Origin: DAOOKJ01 sp035360795
Lineage (GTDB): Bacteria; Patescibacteriota; Minisyncoccia; UBA6257
Assembly: GCA_035360795.1 (NCBI GenBank)
Contig: DAOSBJ010000004.1
Location: 1 to 42,297, forward strand
DNA length: 42,297 nt
Direction of reading: 5' to 3'
The position numbers were made by a program, and so were the translations under genes. Below are positions 39,870 to 42,297 of this stretch, in pieces; position 1 is the stretch's first letter, and each line of letters opens with the position of its first letter. The notes beneath the pieces were generated by a model, which was not told the DNA's origin, made no database searches, and saw nothing but the letters and a program-made list of their open reading frames with translations.

Positions 39870-40322
39870 ATGAGCGAAGCAAAAGAAAAAAAATTTTTTT
39901 ACGAATTAGTAATTTTTCTTTCTTCCAATTTAGCTGATAAAGAAGCAGAAGAAAAATTTAATAATTTTGTAAAACAAATTGAAGAATTAGGAGGCGCTAT
40001 TTTAGAGACCAATCTTCCTCGCTTGGAACTTTTATCTTATCCCATAAAAAAAGAAACCAGCGGTTATCTTTGTTTGGCAAGATTCAAGATAGAGGAGGAA
40101 AAATTAGAGGAATTGAGGAAAAAATTATCTTTGACTCCGGAGATTTTACGTTTTTCTATCTTTAAAAAACAGGAATTAGCCCAAAAACCGATAAAAAGAA
40201 GAGTGTTTAAAACCGTGCCTTCTAAAGCGAAAGGAATAAAAGAAGAATCAGTTTCAAAAGAAACTACAGAAGTGAACTTGGAAGAATTAGAACAGAAATT
40301 GAATGAAATTCTTAAAGAGTAA
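39870..40322 (+). CDS. rpsF: 30S ribosomal protein S6
   Basis: 150-aa S6. The ferredoxin-like core (about 8-102) shows FFYELVIFLSSNLADKEAEE, LSYPIKKETSGYLCLARF and LTPEILRFSIFK; a basic/acidic tail of ~45 residues follows. It precedes ssb by 46 bp, the usual rpsF-ssb order, but rpsR is missing from this cluster and sits at 35163. Confidence 0.93.
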   Translation: MSEAKEKKFFYELVIFLSSNLADKEAEEKFNNFVKQIEELGGAILETNLPRLELLSYPIKKETSGYLCLARFKIEEEKLEELRKKLSLTPEILRFSIFKKQELAQKPIKRRVFKTVPSKAKGIKEESVSKETTEVNLEELEQKLNEILKE

Positions 40323-40368
40323 TTATTTAAAAAGGTCGGCAAAACAGTGAGGGTTAATATTAATTAAT

Positions 40369-40824
40369 ATGAATCTTAATAAAGTTTTTCTCATAGGTAA
40401 TCTTACCCGCGATGTTAATTTAAGGACTACTCCATCTGGTCAGTCAGTCGCGGATTTTGGTTTAGCCACTAACCGAGTTTGGGTAGACGCAAATGGTCAG
40501 AAACAGCAGGAAACTGAATTTCATAATATTGTCGTTTGGGGTAAAATGGCTGAATTATGTAGTCAATATTTGTCAAAAGGAAGAATGGTTTTTATAGAAG
40601 GCAGGATTAGAACTCACTCTTGGCAAGACGCAAACAACCAAAAAAGATTTAAAACCGAGATTATTGCGGAAAACATTCAGTTTGGACCTCGTTTCACTGC
40701 TCAAACAGAATTAAAAATTCCTTCTGAAGAGGGCGCAATTGAAGAACAACTTCAAGATTTGCCTATTTTGGAAGAAACAAAAGAAAACCCAGAAGAAGAA
40801 AATCTAGAAGAGATTCCCTTTTAG
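40369..40824 (+). CDS. ssb: single-stranded DNA-binding protein
   Basis: 151-aa SSB with one OB fold (MNLNKVFLIGNLTRDVNLRT, VADFGLATNR, EFHNIVVWGKMAELCSQYLSKG, VFIEGRIRTHSWQD) and an acidic C-terminus ending EEIPF, the protein-interaction tip equivalent to DDIPF. Coats single-stranded DNA in replication and repair. Its stop overlaps the stop of the convergent prfA by 4 bp. Confidence 0.96.
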   Translation: MNLNKVFLIGNLTRDVNLRTTPSGQSVADFGLATNRVWVDANGQKQQETEFHNIVVWGKMAELCSQYLSKGRMVFIEGRIRTHSWQDANNQKRFKTEIIAENIQFGPRFTAQTELKIPSEEGAIEEQLQDLPILEETKENPEEENLEEIPF

Positions 40825-41867
40825 AAATTTGAAAAAGATTGGATTATTTCTTCTAAATCGCCGTCTAAAATTTTGGAAAGATTATGCCAACTTTTTTGTA
40901 GTCGGTGGTCAGTGATTCTATCTTGGGGGAAATTATAAGTTCTGATTTTTTCCACTCTTTTGGCGCGACCAATTTGTTCGCGCCTTTCTTTTATTAAAAC
41001 TTCTTCCTTCTTTTCTAATTCCTCTTGATAGAGTTTATTTTTTAAAATCTCTAAGGCTTTTTCTCGGTTTTGTCTTTGATATCTTTCGCTTTGGCAGGTA
41101 ACAATTATTCCGGTTGGTTTATGAATTAATCTGACTGCGGTTTCCACTTTTTGAACATTTTGTCCTCCTGCTCCTGAAGAACGGAAAAAACTTTCTTCAA
41201 TTTCTTCAGGTTTAATTTCTATTTGCGGATTTTCCCATTGAGGTAGAATTGCGACCGTCGCCGTTGAAGTATGAACTCTGCCTGATTTTTCAGTTAAAGG
41301 AATTCTTTGGACTCGATGAACTCCCCCTTCGTATTTCAATTTATTATAAGCATTAGGATGGCTAATCTCTATTACTCCTTCTTTTAAACCCCCTAAAGAA
41401 GTGCGATTAATACTAATTTCTTTGATTGGCCAATTTTGATTTTGACTATATTTTTCATACATTCGTAACAAGTCTTGGGCAAAAAGCGCCGCTTCTTCTC
41501 CGCCAGTTCCAGCTCTAATTTCTAGAATAATACTTTTAATTTCTTGACCAATTGGTTTATTCAAATTTTCTAATTTATTTAAAGTTTCTTGAATGATAAG
41601 TTCATTTTCAGAAATTTCTTTTTCCGCCATCTCTATTGATTCTTTATCGCCAGTCAAAGCTAAAAAATCTTTTGCTTCTTCTATCTTTTTTTCTGCCTTT
41701 TTAATCTCTTTTAAAAGATTTAGCTCTGTTTCTATTGCTTTTAATTTTTTGGATGCTTCTTCGAAGTTTTTGTAATTTGAAAGAAACTCAGGACTACTGA
41801 GTTTCTTTAATATTTCTTCTTTTTCTTTTTCTAAATCATTTTTTCTTTTTTCCCACTTTTCTTCCAT
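40821..41867 (-). CDS. prfA: peptide chain release factor 1
   Basis: Recognises UAA and UAG and releases the finished protein. 348 aa: N-terminal coiled domain, GGVHRVQRIPLTEKSGRVHT with the PxT tripeptide as P190-L-T192 (RF1 type; RF2 would have SPF), and the catalytic GGQ at 234-236 in RSSGAGGQNVQKVE. PLT instead of the usual PAT/PVT is a mild variation. Directly behind rpmE with a 32-bp overlap; prmC is not adjacent. Confidence 0.95.
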   Translation of the reverse strand: MEEKWEKRKNDLEKEKEEILKKLSSPEFLSNYKNFEEASKKLKAIETELNLLKEIKKAEKKIEEAKDFLALTGDKESIEMAEKEISENELIIQETLNKLENLNKPIGQEIKSIILEIRAGTGGEEAALFAQDLLRMYEKYSQNQNWPIKEISINRTSLGGLKEGVIEISHPNAYNKLKYEGGVHRVQRIPLTEKSGRVHTSTATVAILPQWENPQIEIKPEEIEESFFRSSGAGGQNVQKVETAVRLIHKPTGIIVTCQSERYQRQNREKALEILKNKLYQEELEKKEEVLIKERREQIGRAKRVEKIRTYNFPQDRITDHRLQKSWHNLSKILDGDLEEIIQSFSNF

Positions 41868-42147
41868 CTTTTGTTACTTCTTTTTTCGCCTTAACTTCTT
41901 TTTTTGGTTTTGGATTAGGTTTTGGTTTTTCTGCCTGCATTTTTTTCGCTTTTTCTAATCTTGCTTCAAATTTCTGAACCCTGCCAGCTGTGTCAACCAG
42001 TTTTTTCTGGCCAGTATATAGAGGATGGCATTGAGAACAGATTTCCACCTCCATATTTTCTATGGTTGAGCCAACAATAAATTTTGCTCCGCAGGAGCAA
42101 GTGATAGTCGCTTTTTCAAAATATTTTGGATGAATATCTTTTTTCAT
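41836..42147 (-). CDS. rpmE: 50S ribosomal protein L31
   Basis: 103 aa from the ATG at 42147 (MKKDIHPKY). The zinc-binding form: C17/C19 (CSCG) and C37/C40 (CSQC), then HPLYTGQKKLVDTAGRVQKF. A Lys/Pro-rich tail of ~35 residues goes beyond the usual ~70 aa. The frame is open to 42201, but those codons cover the promoter. The end overlaps the prfA start by 32 bp. Confidence 0.95.
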   Translation of the reverse strand: MKKDIHPKYFEKATITCSCGAKFIVGSTIENMEVEICSQCHPLYTGQKKLVDTAGRVQKFEARLEKAKKMQAEKPKPNPKPKKEVKAKKEVTKDGRKVGKKKK

Positions 42148-42153
42148 AACAAA

Positions 42154-42182
42154 ATGATACCAAAAAAGGAATGAAAATGCAA
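42154..42182 (-). promoter_or_regulatory. promoter of rpmE-prfA (leaderless)
   Basis: Leftward -35 TTGCAT (plus 42177-42182), 17-bp spacer, -10 TATCAT (plus 42154-42159). Only 6 bp separate the -10 from the ATG, so the RNA should start at the ATG itself. Confidence 0.6.
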
Positions 42183-42196
42183 ATATAAATGAAACT

Positions 42197-42222
42197 GTCA
42201 TTCTGAGCGAAGCGAGGAATCT
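42197..42222. repeat. REP-like palindromic element
   Basis: A sequence of the GTCATTCTGAGCGAAGCGAG type, followed by GAATCT: inverted GATTCC/GTCATT-like ends around GAGCGAAGCG. Elements of this look are widely dispersed in unrelated bacterial genomes as repetitive extragenic palindromes. Confidence 0.5.
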
Positions 42223-42297
42223 TTGAATTTATTTCAGATACCTTATCAAAATATAAAATCCCAATGACCAAAATAAAAAATCAAAAATAGAAGATAA

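Noticed and set aside
42148..42201. 18-codon N-terminal extension of L31
   Set aside because: It covers the promoter, and L31 proteins start MKKDIHP.

Overview
The window is about 42 kb of AT-rich bacterial chromosome (roughly one third G+C by eye). It contains five runs of exactly 100 N (5803-5902, 15640-15739, 17512-17611, 24206-24305, 28645-28744). These are scaffolding gaps of unknown true length, so reading frames that run through them cannot be trusted. Small, tightly packed genes, a two-gene SUF system, a trigger factor without its prolyl-isomerase domain, tRNAs without encoded CCA, few Shine-Dalgarno sequences and very large secreted repeat proteins together suggest a member of the Candidate Phyla Radiation (Patescibacteria, Parcubacteria-like). 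That placement is inference; no rRNA is present. UGA is used as a stop (for example rpsP and murA), so the SR1/Gracilibacteria code is not in use.

Layout: clpP (-) and a glycosyltransferase/membrane-protein pair (+) share a divergent promoter region (1-3537). nusA-tig run leftwards (3476-5731). After a gap come the tail of an unknown gene and yraN, then a 250-bp intergenic region with a perfect parS site, two copies of a 40-bp half-site array and a 16-bp inverted repeat (6339-6526). A redox block follows (6585-11090): sufC, sufB, tRNA-Ala, a glutaredoxin, an AhpF-like thioredoxin reductase and a secreted double-thioredoxin/DsbD-like membrane fusion. Then come glutamate dehydrogenase, a leftward tRNA cluster (Arg, Pro and tRNA-like halves), murA and tRNA-His (11109-14164).

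The region 14221-23967 is mostly cell-surface: a giant Ig/PKD-like protein with Cys-rich 37-residue repeats, a CAP-domain protein, rpsP, two predicted small RNAs (one unknown with competing helices, one 6S-like), rpmB, an anchored hypothetical protein, and a secreted protein joining a zinc phospholipase/nuclease-like domain to two lamin-tail domains. From 24075 to 27703 lie tyrS (interrupted), a DsbA-like anchored protein, a second glutaredoxin, a SpoU-type methyltransferase and a membrane-tethered DJ-1 protein.

From 27731 to 32884 there is a carbon-metabolism operon: GAPDH, ribulose-phosphate epimerase (both cut by a gap), split transketolase, a PfkB-type kinase and an archaeal-type class I aldolase. 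It joins lower glycolysis to the non-oxidative pentose phosphate pathway. The right end (32929-42147) is housekeeping: L25, a coiled-coil lytic transglycosylase, S18, a YkuK-like protein, FtsK, a RodZ-like protein, RecA, S6, SSB, and leftward RF1 and L31.

Many promoters are readable: TTGACA/TTGTCA-like -35, 16-18 bp spacer, and often a GC or TGC just before TATAAT/TAAAAT. Several sit so close to the ATG that the mRNA should be leaderless or nearly so.
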